From positions 1 through 64,000 of the forward strand of contig CAJTXN010000008.1 in assembly GCA_910583605.1 (NCBI GenBank): a DNA stretch of 64,000 nucleotides. The letters are read 5' to 3'. Within the stretch, counting starts at the first letter, position 1. Every line of letters starts with the position of its first letter. This document shows, in pieces, positions 53,821 through 62,590 of the stretch. The position numbers were made by a program, and so were the translations under genes. The notes below the pieces were generated by a model. The model was not told where the DNA came from. It saw nothing but the letters and a program-made list of their open reading frames with translations, and did not search any database. This DNA is from an uncultured Lachnospiraceae bacterium (lineage in GTDB: Bacteria; Bacillota; Clostridia; Lachnospirales; Lachnospiraceae).

Positions 53821-55043
53821 TTATATTAAGAATTACAGAATTTCTGTTGACATCATATTTACTATATAATTTAGTAAGAATACTGTTATCATACAAAAAA
53901 ACAATACATTTAAAATCTTCAATAGAAGGAGCATTTTCTGACAAAAAAAGATATTTGATAATTATTCCGGTATACAAAGAGCAGGAAAGAATAGCTAAAT
54001 GCATTGAAAATATCGAGAGGTTAGATTGGGAGGCGTATAAGTTAGATGTATGTATATGTACAACACAGAAAGAACCTGTCGATGGGAATGATACACAGAC
54101 AGTTACAGAAAAAGTGCTTGCAGATGAAAAACTGAAGTACCGTTATGAAATCGTAAGATATCCTTATACAGATGGAAATATGGCGGAACAGGTTAATTAT
54201 GCATATACGCAGGTTGGAAGTAAATATGATATTATTTGCATTTATAATGCGGATTCTATGCCGGAAAGAGCATCAATCCGGTATGCGGATATATGTTTTA
54301 ATAATAGGCAGACAGACTATGTTCAGCAGCGTGCAATATATTCGAATTATCAAAAAAATAATGTTTTTTCGGTAGGATACAGCATTTATCAGAGTATCTT
54401 TGAAATTAATAAAAACCTGATAAAGGATTTGAATCATAATGGTGAAAATGTTGTGGGGCGTGGGTTATATATACGTAAGAGTGCAATTATTGATAATATA
54501 TATCCTACGGATTTCTTTTGCGAGGATATGGCGCTGTCATTTGAATTAATTGAGACTGATAAAAAAATCACAACTATTCCGTGTTTTGAAATTAATGAGC
54601 CGCCTCAAAAATTGAAAGATATCATTAATCAACAATATGTGTGGTTTCATACTGCTATGAAGGTAAAAGAAATAATCCAGTATGTCATGAACAAATTTAA
54701 TCGCACAGAGATTGGTTTAAATACGAAGAAAAAAGTATTTCGAAGAATAATAGATAATATTATCTGGGTTACAACTTCACCGCTTATGCTTATGATTGCA
54801 ATATGTGATATCAGATATATTTTATGCATGTATGGTTATGCAGTATTACTTGTACTGACAGTTGATGCTTGTTATAAAGTGCGAAAATATAAGACAATAT
54901 TATTTGACGCATTTTGTTGGATTTTATACTTGTTTGTCCTGAGTTTAGGACCAATCAAATGCCTGATAAAGAAATTGCCAATGTTATTTGGGGGTAAAGT
55001 ATATGAGGAAAAATATAAAACGCCGAGAGTAAAGGAGAAATAA
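53817..55043 (+). CDS. Membrane-bound family 2 glycosyltransferase
   Basis: A 408-residue protein with a membrane helix at the start (about residues 3-24), a glycosyltransferase domain, and three or four helices at the end (about residues 320-385). 'YLIIIPVYKEQERIAKCIEN' opens the fold, 'IICIYNADSMPERAS' carries the acidic NADS motif, and 'DFFCEDMALSFELIE' the ED pair. It resembles processive or membrane-linked GT2 enzymes. It overlaps the previous gene (ATGA). It may add a sugar to a lipid or polymer acceptor in this cluster. Confidence 0.82.
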   Translation: MIILRITEFLLTSYLLYNLVRILLSYKKTIHLKSSIEGAFSDKKRYLIIIPVYKEQERIAKCIENIERLDWEAYKLDVCICTTQKEPVDGNDTQTVTEKVLADEKLKYRYEIVRYPYTDGNMAEQVNYAYTQVGSKYDIICIYNADSMPERASIRYADICFNNRQTDYVQQRAIYSNYQKNNVFSVGYSIYQSIFEINKNLIKDLNHNGENVVGRGLYIRKSAIIDNIYPTDFFCEDMALSFELIETDKKITTIPCFEINEPPQKLKDIINQQYVWFHTAMKVKEIIQYVMNKFNRTEIGLNTKKKVFRRIIDNIIWVTTSPLMLMIAICDIRYILCMYGYAVLLVLTVDACYKVRKYKTILFDAFCWILYLFVLSLGPIKCLIKKLPMLFGGKVYEEKYKTPRVKEK

Positions 55044-55044
55044 T

Positions 55045-55830
55045 ATGAAAATAGGGATTATCGGAAGCACTGGTGTGCAGATCGGACTTTTGACAGCGGA
55101 ATATGAAATGCAGACAATGAAAATGAATGATAAGATATTTAACTATTATAAAGGGATACGTTCCGGTCATGAAATATATTTTGTGACGAGAAATAACTTT
55201 GGCGGTTCAGTGCCGCCGCATTTAGTTGATTATCCCGGGATTATGAAATTGTTTAAGGAACTGGCAGTTGATTTTGTACTTGCAAGTGCAATTGTGGGAA
55301 GTCTTTCGTATGATTATCATACAGGTGATTATGTTGTTCTTGATCAGTTTATTGATATGACAAAGAATAATTATCATACAGTATATGATAACAAGGCATT
55401 TGCATTTGTTGATTTTACAAACCCATATTGTCCTAAAGTCCGGGAGGCACTTATAAACAGCTGTAAGAATTTAAATGTTTCTTTTCATGCTTCAGGATGC
55501 TATGTGGGCGTGGACGGACCAAGGTATGAAACTGCTGCAGAGGTAAAAATGTATGGTATGTTAGGAGGTCATGTTGTTGGCATGACAAATGTAACGGAAG
55601 CAATTATGGCACGTGAATTAGGAATATGCTATGGGGCTATAGCATTGATTTCTAATTATGGAGCGGGAATGGATACTGATGAGATATTGAGACAGGACTG
55701 CTATTCAAAAACAATGGAATATAAAGACAGAACCGTATCAATAATTTGTAATTTGATTGATACAATCCAGGAATATGATACTTGTTCCTGTAAAACGAAA
55801 AATTCAGATATGTTATTTACAAATTTATAA
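55045..55830 (+). CDS. Purine nucleoside / MTA phosphorylase-family protein
   Basis: A 261-residue enzyme of the PNP/MTAP family. 'GIIGSTGVQIGLLTAEY' is the phosphate loop in altered form; 'PPHLVDYPGIMKLFKELAVD' and 'ASAIVGSLSYDYHTGDYVVL' follow as in MTA phosphorylases, with 'CYVGVDGPRYETAAEVKMYG' and 'VVGMTNVTEAIMARELGICY' near the purine site. Such enzymes split nucleosides to base and ribose-1-phosphate, or work in reverse. Compared with typical MTAP the 'GRHGR.H' loop is missing its His pair (here 'NFGGSVPPH'), so the substrate may differ. AAAGGAGAA precedes the ATG. Confidence 0.85.
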   Translation: MKIGIIGSTGVQIGLLTAEYEMQTMKMNDKIFNYYKGIRSGHEIYFVTRNNFGGSVPPHLVDYPGIMKLFKELAVDFVLASAIVGSLSYDYHTGDYVVLDQFIDMTKNNYHTVYDNKAFAFVDFTNPYCPKVREALINSCKNLNVSFHASGCYVGVDGPRYETAAEVKMYGMLGGHVVGMTNVTEAIMARELGICYGAIALISNYGAGMDTDEILRQDCYSKTMEYKDRTVSIICNLIDTIQEYDTCSCKTKNSDMLFTNL

Positions 55831-55851
55831 TAGGAAAGGAAGAGATAAGTA

Positions 55852-57750
55852 GTGCAGATTATCGAGAGATTGGGAAATATTCAGATTCCTGATTTTCATG
55901 AACTGGGTGGAAAAATATATTGGTTGGATTTTTTGAAAAAAAAGGAATATGACGTATCAGAGGGCTACGCTATTCCTAAGTGCTTTTTTGAGCGGTTTAT
56001 TAGCGAAAATAATATAGATATCAATAGTTATAATAACAAATTGGTTTTTAAATATGATGAAATAAGGCAGTCTATATATAAAAATGATTTTCCGGAAGAA
56101 ATGAAAAATACTTTGTATGGTGTTTTTTCTGCATTAAAATCTCCGCTAATTGTGAGAAGCTCATCATCCTATGAAGATATGGAAGATTACAGTTGTGCCG
56201 GAATGTTTTCCAGTGTAAATGGTGTGAATGATTTTGAACAGTTTTTAAATGCAATTAAGATATGCTGGATTTCATCATTTAACGAATCGATAGATTATTA
56301 TATAAAAAATACGAGAGACTTTGCAATCAGTCTTCTTGTTCAGGAAGAATTGAATTATGAATTTGGAGGGGTTGCATTTAGTGCAAATCCAATATCGGGT
56401 AATGCAAACGAAATTCTGATTGAAAGCAGTATAAGCGGACCGAAAGCGGTTGTAACGGGGGCCGGAGAAATCGATAATATATTGGTTCGTAAGTATGAAG
56501 AAGAGGAACTGGAACCGGTATTTTTAAAAATTAAAGAGACATTGCTTGTTTTGGAAGGTTATTTTGGTACATATGTCGATATGGAGTGGTTATATAACGG
56601 TGAAATACTTTATATTCTTCAGGCAAGACCTGTTACTACCATTGAGAAAAATCAACAGTCATATGTTGATGTGGATGATGATGCGGCGATGACATATCAG
56701 CTAAAAAACCTGTCCGGAGTACATTCCAGGTGGCTGGAAAAGAAAAAAAAGGTACGTAAATGTTGCAAACAAAATGATATTAAAATTGGTGGATTTTATT
56801 ATTGGTTTAGAGATAATGATCCGGAAGCCGATTCAATAGATGAGATTTTAAATTTGATGCCAAATGCAAATAGTTTTGAAGTGCATGATGGTAAAAAGGT
56901 TTTGCTTGTTCCAAAAGAAGATGTTAAAGAGACGGTGAAACAATATGCAGCGAGTGTATTGAGAATAGCTGAATCGGTGCCGACGGAGTATTGTGGTTTT
57001 GCAAGTGTGATAGATGATAAATACTATATTGAAGTTGCAAAGGGAGGATTTACCGCTTTTTATTCCGGCGAATTTGAAGTCACAAAGTATGTTCTTGATT
57101 CGAATGGCAGGAAAGAATCTTCGGATGAAAAATATTTTGATGAGGAATATTTTTATGATGGAAAATGGTGGACGAAACATGCTATAGAGCGAACATTGGT
57201 TAGCCTTTCGGATGAAATTATTAAAGAAGTGATTCGTATTACTTCAACCGTTAATAAAAATTTTGAAAATGCTCGTATAGAATGGTTACTAAACGAAAAT
57301 GGCGTATATTTATTTGATATTACCGTGGAAAATGATAAGCTGCTGTCCAAATATGGAGAGGGAAAGATCATTTCAGCAGGAAAATGTTGTGGAAATGCAA
57401 AGGTATTAAAAGATATTACTGTCTTTGATGATTATATTGATAAAATATCAATTCGAATGGGATATCAATTGATTCAAATGGAAGCCGATGAAAGGATTAA
57501 AAAAATAAAAGATTCTCTATATATAGATGAAGGCGATATAGTTGTTTGCGAATATCCAAATGAGAAACTTGCGGTTATTCTTGATAAAGCAAAGGGGTTT
57601 ATTTTTGAAAGAGGATCATTGCTATGTCATTTCGCTATTATTTTAAGAGAGAGGCATATTCCGGCCGTGGTGTATTCAAATGCCCTGGACAGGATAAAGG
57701 ATAGCCAAATGGTATCAATTTCGGATGGTGAGGTGAAAATTGAGAAATAA
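55852..57750 (+). CDS. PEP synthase/PPDK-like protein with ATP-grasp, central and phosphohistidine domains
   Basis: A 632-residue protein. Residues about 1-262 form the PPDK_N-type ATP-grasp domain ('LIVRSSSSYEDMEDYSCAGM', ending 'YILQARPVTT'). The central part (about 370-500) matches the stand-alone protein at 53095. The C-terminus is the swivelling domain, with the phospho-accepting His near residue 593 in 'GSLLCHFAIILRERHIPAVV'. No PEP-binding barrel follows, so it is like rifampicin phosphotransferase-type enzymes that move phosphate to a small molecule. The start is GTG at 55852 after AGGAAAGGAAG. The acceptor is unknown. Confidence 0.85.
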   Translation: MQIIERLGNIQIPDFHELGGKIYWLDFLKKKEYDVSEGYAIPKCFFERFISENNIDINSYNNKLVFKYDEIRQSIYKNDFPEEMKNTLYGVFSALKSPLIVRSSSSYEDMEDYSCAGMFSSVNGVNDFEQFLNAIKICWISSFNESIDYYIKNTRDFAISLLVQEELNYEFGGVAFSANPISGNANEILIESSISGPKAVVTGAGEIDNILVRKYEEEELEPVFLKIKETLLVLEGYFGTYVDMEWLYNGEILYILQARPVTTIEKNQQSYVDVDDDAAMTYQLKNLSGVHSRWLEKKKKVRKCCKQNDIKIGGFYYWFRDNDPEADSIDEILNLMPNANSFEVHDGKKVLLVPKEDVKETVKQYAASVLRIAESVPTEYCGFASVIDDKYYIEVAKGGFTAFYSGEFEVTKYVLDSNGRKESSDEKYFDEEYFYDGKWWTKHAIERTLVSLSDEIIKEVIRITSTVNKNFENARIEWLLNENGVYLFDITVENDKLLSKYGEGKIISAGKCCGNAKVLKDITVFDDYIDKISIRMGYQLIQMEADERIKKIKDSLYIDEGDIVVCEYPNEKLAVILDKAKGFIFERGSLLCHFAIILRERHIPAVVYSNALDRIKDSQMVSISDGEVKIEK

Positions 57751-57788
57751 ATTTATAAGACGATTATTATGTTTCGGGAGGCAAAGTT

Positions 57789-58229
57789 ATGAATGAAAAG
57801 GACATGGCGTTCCTGATTATTAAGCATGAGGCAGTTCAGCGGGGACTGATCGGTGAAATATTAGGACGTATAGAAAAAAAAGGCTTGAAGATAATAGCCT
57901 TAAAAATGTTTGAGATGAAAAAGGAGCAGGTGATGTGTCTGTATGATAATTGCACGGAATTATCTTTTTTTGAAGAACTTTTGAAATATAATTCAGATTG
58001 TCCGGTTATCGGTATTGTCGTTGCAGGACCGGATGCAAATAAGGGAGCAAATGAAGTGTGCGGGGTAATTGGTCTGGGTGGAACCGTCCGGGGAGATTAT
58101 GCGCTTTGTAATTCACGTAATGTTCTGCATTGTTCGGATGAAGGAAAGACACAAAGGGAAATTGATTTATTTTTTAGTAACGAGGAGATGTTTTATTACA
58201 GTAATGCCTGGGAAGGATGGCTAAAATAG
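57789..58229 (+). CDS. Divergent nucleoside diphosphate kinase
   Basis: A 146-residue protein of the NDK fold. 'IIKHEAVQRGLIGEILGRIE' near residue 10 keeps Lys12 but has KHE in place of KPD; 'LGGTVRGDYALCNSRNVLHC' keeps the Arg and catalytic His114, followed by 'SDEGKTQREIDLFF'. The segment with the usual 'R.MxGxTNP' is replaced by 'DANKGANEVCGVIG', so the Arg and Asn that help bind phosphates are missing. GGGAGGC precedes the ATG. It may act on an unusual nucleotide, or only bind one. A housekeeping NDK would not be so changed. Confidence 0.85.
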   Translation: MNEKDMAFLIIKHEAVQRGLIGEILGRIEKKGLKIIALKMFEMKKEQVMCLYDNCTELSFFEELLKYNSDCPVIGIVVAGPDANKGANEVCGVIGLGGTVRGDYALCNSRNVLHCSDEGKTQREIDLFFSNEEMFYYSNAWEGWLK

Positions 58230-58265
58230 TTATGACTATAATAAAAGCGGGACGGTGGTTTGAAT

Positions 58266-58904
58266 ATGAATTACTTTTATGTGCTTGAAGGAATAAGTTG
58301 TGCAGGGAAGACATCAACCATAAATTGTCTGGAAAAAAAAGGGGCATATATTATTCGTGAGAATGTCACTTTTTGCAATGACTTTCCGCCTTTACCAACA
58401 AACTATATTGAATCCCGCAGAAATGAAAAGTTTATTTTAGAACTTGAAAAAAAGAGATGCAATATTGCTGAGGGAAGAGATGGTCTTTCAGTTGCAGATC
58501 GAATGATAATATCTTCGATGGCGATAAGTTATGCATGGGATTATGGAACTATTCATAATTTTATTCAGGATATTATCATGAGCATTAGAAATACAGATAA
58601 TCTTTTACTTTGTGATTGTAATTTTTATCTGGACGTTAAGTATGAAGATGTTATTGAGCGAAATAAGAAGCGGCGTAGTCTTTTGGGAAAGGCATGGGTT
58701 GGTGAAAATATCATTAAACGGCAAAGATATTTTTATGATGTATATAAGGATATTGTACGGTCGGAAAATTGGTATGATATTAATTCTTCCGTTTTATCCA
58801 CGGAGCAGATTTCTGAAATTATTATATCAACCCGGATAGAAAGACAGCAAGTTACTAAAGAACAGCGTATTGAGGAGTTTATAAAGTTGGATGAAAATAT
58901 ATAA
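58266..58904 (+). CDS. P-loop kinase (thymidylate/deoxynucleoside kinase-like)
   Basis: A 212-residue P-loop protein. Walker A 'VLEGISCAGKTSTINCL' lies near residues 6-22; 'GLSVADRMIISSMA' has the DR pair of nucleoside kinases; 'NTDNLLLCDCNFYLDVKYED' is the strand before the lid, and 'RNKKRRSLLGKAW' a basic lid. The start at 58266 is chosen over a TTG six bases before it. The ribosome site is weak. It overlaps the next gene by 14 bases. It probably phosphorylates a nucleoside-like or sugar substrate of this pathway. Confidence 0.78.
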   Translation: MNYFYVLEGISCAGKTSTINCLEKKGAYIIRENVTFCNDFPPLPTNYIESRRNEKFILELEKKRCNIAEGRDGLSVADRMIISSMAISYAWDYGTIHNFIQDIIMSIRNTDNLLLCDCNFYLDVKYEDVIERNKKRRSLLGKAWVGENIIKRQRYFYDVYKDIVRSENWYDINSSVLSTEQISEIIISTRIERQQVTKEQRIEEFIKLDENI

Positions 58905-59979
58905 CTATATCTGGGGGATTATTCCGCCTCATTTGAATGACTGGCTGCGATACAAAATCGTTCCGAATAATAAAAAATATGATAAAAGCTTATTAAACAG
59001 AAAGAAGATTTTTGTGTTTATTTGCGCGGATTATGCCAATATGGGTGATATTGCCATTACATTTTCCCAAATAAACTTTCTTGAGAAAAATTTTCCGGAA
59101 TATAAAGTAATTCCACATCTGATTAGTGATATATACAGGGATATGAAAAGTTTGAAGAAAATTGTAAATAAGGATGACATTATTACAATGATAGGCGGAG
59201 GAAATAACGGATGCCTATATCCAGGAATAGAATTTTGCAGATTATTTGTAATACAAAATTTCACAAATAACCTGATTGTTTCATTTCCTCAATCGATTTC
59301 ATTGTCTGATGGTATTATTGGAAACAGGATATTAAGGAAGATGAAAAATATTTATGGCAGGCATAATCATTTGGTTTTGTGTGCAAGAGAGATTTCTACA
59401 TATAAAACATATAAAGAAATATTTAGGAATAACAATGCATTATTGATTCCGGATATTGTATTATACAATACTGATAACCGAGAATTATTTAAGTTCAGAA
59501 AAAAAGACAGTATATTGATTTGCAGAAGAAGTGATGCAGAATGTAATATATCGGATGTGTTTTGGAAATCAGTAGAGGATATCTGTAAACAATTTGGAAG
59601 GGTTACTTATCAGGATACCGTTCTGAACAAATCATATTATGACTTTGAGAGTCAGTATAAGGATTTGAATGATATGATAAATTGTTACCGGGAAGCAGGC
59701 ATGGTAGTTACCGATCGTTTACACGGAATGATCTTCAGCTATATCACCGGAACGCCATGCATTGTATTTCCCAGTGCAACAGATAAAATTTGCAGAAGTT
59801 ATGATTGGATAAGAGAATGTAATTTTGTTTTTTTATTAAATGATGAAAATATAGATGAGTTTGCCGCTGTACTGGATTGGGCGGGTAAAATAAAAGAATT
59901 AAGGTATGCTGATTTAGGCGGGCATTTTGAAATGCTGTCGTCATGCATTAGAAAGGAAATGAATGAGTTACGAGAATAG
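58891..59979 (+). CDS. Polysaccharide pyruvyl transferase-family protein
   Basis: A 362-residue protein of the CsaB/PssM group. 'FVFICADYANMGDIAITFSQ' near residue 35 is the donor loop; 'DIITMIGGGNNGCLYPGIEF' follows, and 'MVVTDRLHGMIFSYITGTPC' near residue 271 is the C-terminal signature. Family members add pyruvate from PEP to sugars, as a ketal. It overlaps the kinase gene upstream and the methyltransferase gene downstream. With the PEP-synthase-like protein it could form a supply of PEP and its use, but that link is inference. Confidence 0.9.
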   Translation: MKIYNYIWGIIPPHLNDWLRYKIVPNNKKYDKSLLNRKKIFVFICADYANMGDIAITFSQINFLEKNFPEYKVIPHLISDIYRDMKSLKKIVNKDDIITMIGGGNNGCLYPGIEFCRLFVIQNFTNNLIVSFPQSISLSDGIIGNRILRKMKNIYGRHNHLVLCAREISTYKTYKEIFRNNNALLIPDIVLYNTDNRELFKFRKKDSILICRRSDAECNISDVFWKSVEDICKQFGRVTYQDTVLNKSYYDFESQYKDLNDMINCYREAGMVVTDRLHGMIFSYITGTPCIVFPSATDKICRSYDWIRECNFVFLLNDENIDEFAAVLDWAGKIKELRYADLGGHFEMLSSCIRKEMNELRE

Positions 59980-60493
59980 ATGGAAAGAAGAATTTGAATA
60001 TGATGAACGGTTTATAAACAGATATAGAAAACTACTTGGTATGTTAGATGGGGTTTCTTTTTCGTCTGTTCTGGATTTGGGATGCGGAGTTCAGTATTTA
60101 AAGAGGCTTATACCCGATGAAGTGTACTATACAGGGGTTGATCTGTATAAGCATAAAGAAGATACTTTAGTATGTGATTTTAACAAAAAAGAATTTGTTT
60201 ATGAATTAGACGCATATGATCTCACAATATCTGCAGGAGTATTGGAATATATATATGAAATACCAGGCTTTATACATAATATATCTTGTGTAACTGCGGA
60301 TTTCTATTTATGCAGTTATCATTTCAGGGAATTTACAAAGTATAAACCGGATATTTGGACAGATACAATATTATCGTTTAGGGAATTTGTTGAAATAGCG
60401 GAAAAAGAAAATTTTGTATTAGTAAAGGCTGTTACAAAAGCAAACGACAGAGAAGATAATAGGGCAACATTAATGCTATTTGAAAAGAGGTAA
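59963..60493 (+). CDS. Class I SAM-dependent methyltransferase
   Basis: A 176-residue enzyme. The SAM loop 'VLDLGCGVQYLKRLIPDEVY' near residue 35 and the acidic 'YTGVDLYKHKED' after the next strand show the fold; 'DAYDLTISAGVLEYIYEI' is the motif IV region. It is short and has no substrate domain, so a small-molecule or protein substrate is likely. It overlaps the pyruvyl transferase gene by 17 bases, and the carrier protein follows 75 bases later. Confidence 0.88.
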   Translation: MSYENRWKEEFEYDERFINRYRKLLGMLDGVSFSSVLDLGCGVQYLKRLIPDEVYYTGVDLYKHKEDTLVCDFNKKEFVYELDAYDLTISAGVLEYIYEIPGFIHNISCVTADFYLCSYHFREFTKYKPDIWTDTILSFREFVEIAEKENFVLVKAVTKANDREDNRATLMLFEKR

Positions 60494-60568
60494 TCTGGAA
60501 AAAGTTTGTGATAATAAAAAGAAGGGAGAATATGACATCAAAATTGAAGTGTGTCATAAAAAGAAGAT

Positions 60569-60820
60569 ATGAATATTAAAGAAACAGTAATAATGTGTTG
60601 CAAGGAGGTTATTGAAAAAAGTAAAGGAAATATTGAGGTTGATATGGATACCGTCATCTCCAGGGATACAGGGATAGATTCCCTTGGAATCGTAAATCTG
60701 GTTTTGGAATTAGAAGATAAATTTGGCGTTGAATTGGATAATTATCTTGCTGACATAAGAAAATGTGAAACCGTAAGGGATTTGGCTGGCGTGATGACCG
60801 GGGTAATTGAGAAAGAATAA
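60569..60820 (+). CDS. Stand-alone acyl/aminoacyl carrier protein
   Basis: An 83-residue carrier protein of the ACP/PCP fold. Ser38 in 'DTGIDSLGIVNLVLELEDKF' is the site for the 4'-phosphopantetheine arm; the following helix 'GVELDNYLADIRKCETVRDL' is typical. It is not part of a multi-domain synthetase, and no ketosynthase or condensation domain lies nearby. The next gene is an amino acid:carrier protein ligase, so its load is probably an amino acid. A phosphopantetheinyl transferase is not in the window. Confidence 0.95.
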   Translation: MNIKETVIMCCKEVIEKSKGNIEVDMDTVISRDTGIDSLGIVNLVLELEDKFGVELDNYLADIRKCETVRDLAGVMTGVIEKE

Positions 60821-60843
60821 TTCTAAAATAAGGAAAGATAGAG

Positions 60844-62004
60844 ATGAAAACGATTAAAATCGAATTAAGCAGCAATGTAGATATGGAAGAGTTTGTTAAA
60901 GTTATCGGATTTATTTCTGAAAGCATTTTAGACTATAAAACGGAAAATAACATGGTGATAGCAGATATAGAGGATAAGGCAGACGAAGAGCATATATCAA
61001 TGGCAGTAAAAAATCTGGCGGCAAAATATGTGTCTGCCAGACTCATTGAGAAGAATATTTATCAGAATAGAAAAGAAATTGACCATTATTATAATGAGTT
61101 TAAATCAATATACTATTTTGACGAAGGAATGGCATCTTTATCAGGCGTATCTTTGTTTTTATTCAGATATTTTGAAAATTATTTCGAAAGTAAAATGAAA
61201 GAGATATTTGAGAAAACGGAGTGTAATGTAGTTACTAAATTGTTTCCGGTTCTGTTGCCAATATCCTGTTATAAAAAAACAGGATATTTGAAACGTTCTC
61301 CTCAATATGCCATTTTTTGCTGTTCAGCAGTAGAGAATTTAGATTTACTTAATAATATAAATGAATTTGATGAAAAAGAGTATAAGGAAATCGTTAATTA
61401 TCCGTCATATGCGTTGTCACCATCAGCATGTTTTCATGTATATGAAGAATATAAAAACAAAATATTAGATAAAAATACGGTTGTTACATTTACTCAAAGT
61501 GTATTTAGAAACGAGGGACGATTTAATTTTGCACAATTTGGACGAATGAGAGATTATCATGTAAGAGAAATTGTTTTTATTGGCGATGAGGATTTCGTTT
61601 CGTTATCAAGAGAGAGAATGTTGGAGATTACAAAATCCTTTATTCATGAAATCGATTTGGATGCTAAAATTCAAATAGCATCAGATCCGTTTATTCTGCC
61701 TGAGATGCAAAAATTTAAGAAGATACAAACGATTGACAAAAGCAAATATGAATTACAAATATCATATGAAAAAGAAAAATATATTTCGGTCGCCTCATTC
61801 AATCTTCATGGTAATGCGTTTTCACATCCGTTTGAATTTACGGTAAAAGATAAGGAAACGGTTACGGGATGTATTGGATATGGATTGGAAAGGTTTGTAT
61901 TTGCTTTTTTGAGTCAATATGGCGAAAACTATGAAAATTGGCCAAAACCGATAAAGCAGGCATATATTTTAGAGAATGGGGGAGCGGAAGAAAATGGTTC
62001 ATGA
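60844..62004 (+). CDS. Amino acid:[carrier protein] ligase (SerRS-like class II synthetase)
   Basis: A 386-residue enzyme that loads an amino acid on a carrier protein with ATP. Class II motif 2 reads 'SVFRNEGRFNFAQFGRMRDY' near residue 219, and motif 3 'GCIGYGLERFVFAFLSQYG' near 342. Cys196, Glu242 and Cys343 sit where the zinc ligands of this family and of methanogen-type SerRS lie. The tRNA-binding arm of SerRS is missing, as in the carrier-protein ligases described in bacteria such as Bradyrhizobium. AAGGAAAG precedes the ATG. It follows the carrier protein gene by 23 bases. The amino acid is not known. Confidence 0.9.
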   Translation: MKTIKIELSSNVDMEEFVKVIGFISESILDYKTENNMVIADIEDKADEEHISMAVKNLAAKYVSARLIEKNIYQNRKEIDHYYNEFKSIYYFDEGMASLSGVSLFLFRYFENYFESKMKEIFEKTECNVVTKLFPVLLPISCYKKTGYLKRSPQYAIFCCSAVENLDLLNNINEFDEKEYKEIVNYPSYALSPSACFHVYEEYKNKILDKNTVVTFTQSVFRNEGRFNFAQFGRMRDYHVREIVFIGDEDFVSLSRERMLEITKSFIHEIDLDAKIQIASDPFILPEMQKFKKIQTIDKSKYELQISYEKEKYISVASFNLHGNAFSHPFEFTVKDKETVTGCIGYGLERFVFAFLSQYGENYENWPKPIKQAYILENGGAEENGS

Positions 62005-62590
62005 AGAAAAAGAGATAAAGGTGTTATTGACTAAGGAAGAATATGAGATGATACAATCATTATTTTCTTTTGAAAAACCGTATGTTCAGAGTAATTATTA
62101 TTATGGTCATGAAAATATCGATACGCGTATTACGATCAGGATTCGAAAGAAAAACGATTTGAAATTACAGATTAAAATACCGGTTTGTATTAACGGCTCC
62201 CTTCATATAAAGGAAGAATATGAAGGAGCAATAGATGAGATTTATGATATCCTTCCGTTCGAAAAGGTAAAAAATATTTATGATGTTGGCGTTGACAGCG
62301 ATTTGTATCTGCTGGGCAAACTATGCACAAATAGAAGAGTTTGTACGTTGTTTCCTGATATTGAAATAGCGTTGGATATGAACGAATATTTGGGAAAAAT
62401 TGATTACGAACTGGAAATAGAATATAAAGGCGGATATCCAACGCAAGTGATAGACATATTGGAGAGCGAAAATATTTTTCTAAAAGGTAACACAAAGGGT
62501 AAAAAAACCAGATTTATGGAACAGCTTCAAGAAGGTTGTGCCTGCAAAAGAGAGAATAAAGGAGAGTGGATGCAAGGTTATGATAAATAA
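61994..62590 (+). CDS. CYTH-domain protein
   Basis: A 198-residue protein with the CYTH signature near its start: 'HEEKEIKVLL' (ExExK), then 'ITIRIRKKNDLKLQIKIP', the paired basic strands, and 'DIEIALDMNEYLGKIDYELE' with the late acidic residues. CYTH enzymes act on triphosphate-bearing molecules, such as thiamine triphosphate, ATP (adenylate cyclase) or polyphosphate. The ATG at 61994 has GGGGGAGCGG upstream and lies in the end of the ligase gene; a longer frame from 61976 is possible. Its substrate here is unknown. Confidence 0.82.
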   Translation: MVHEEKEIKVLLTKEEYEMIQSLFSFEKPYVQSNYYYGHENIDTRITIRIRKKNDLKLQIKIPVCINGSLHIKEEYEGAIDEIYDILPFEKVKNIYDVGVDSDLYLLGKLCTNRRVCTLFPDIEIALDMNEYLGKIDYELEIEYKGGYPTQVIDILESENIFLKGNTKGKKTRFMEQLQEGCACKRENKGEWMQGYDK

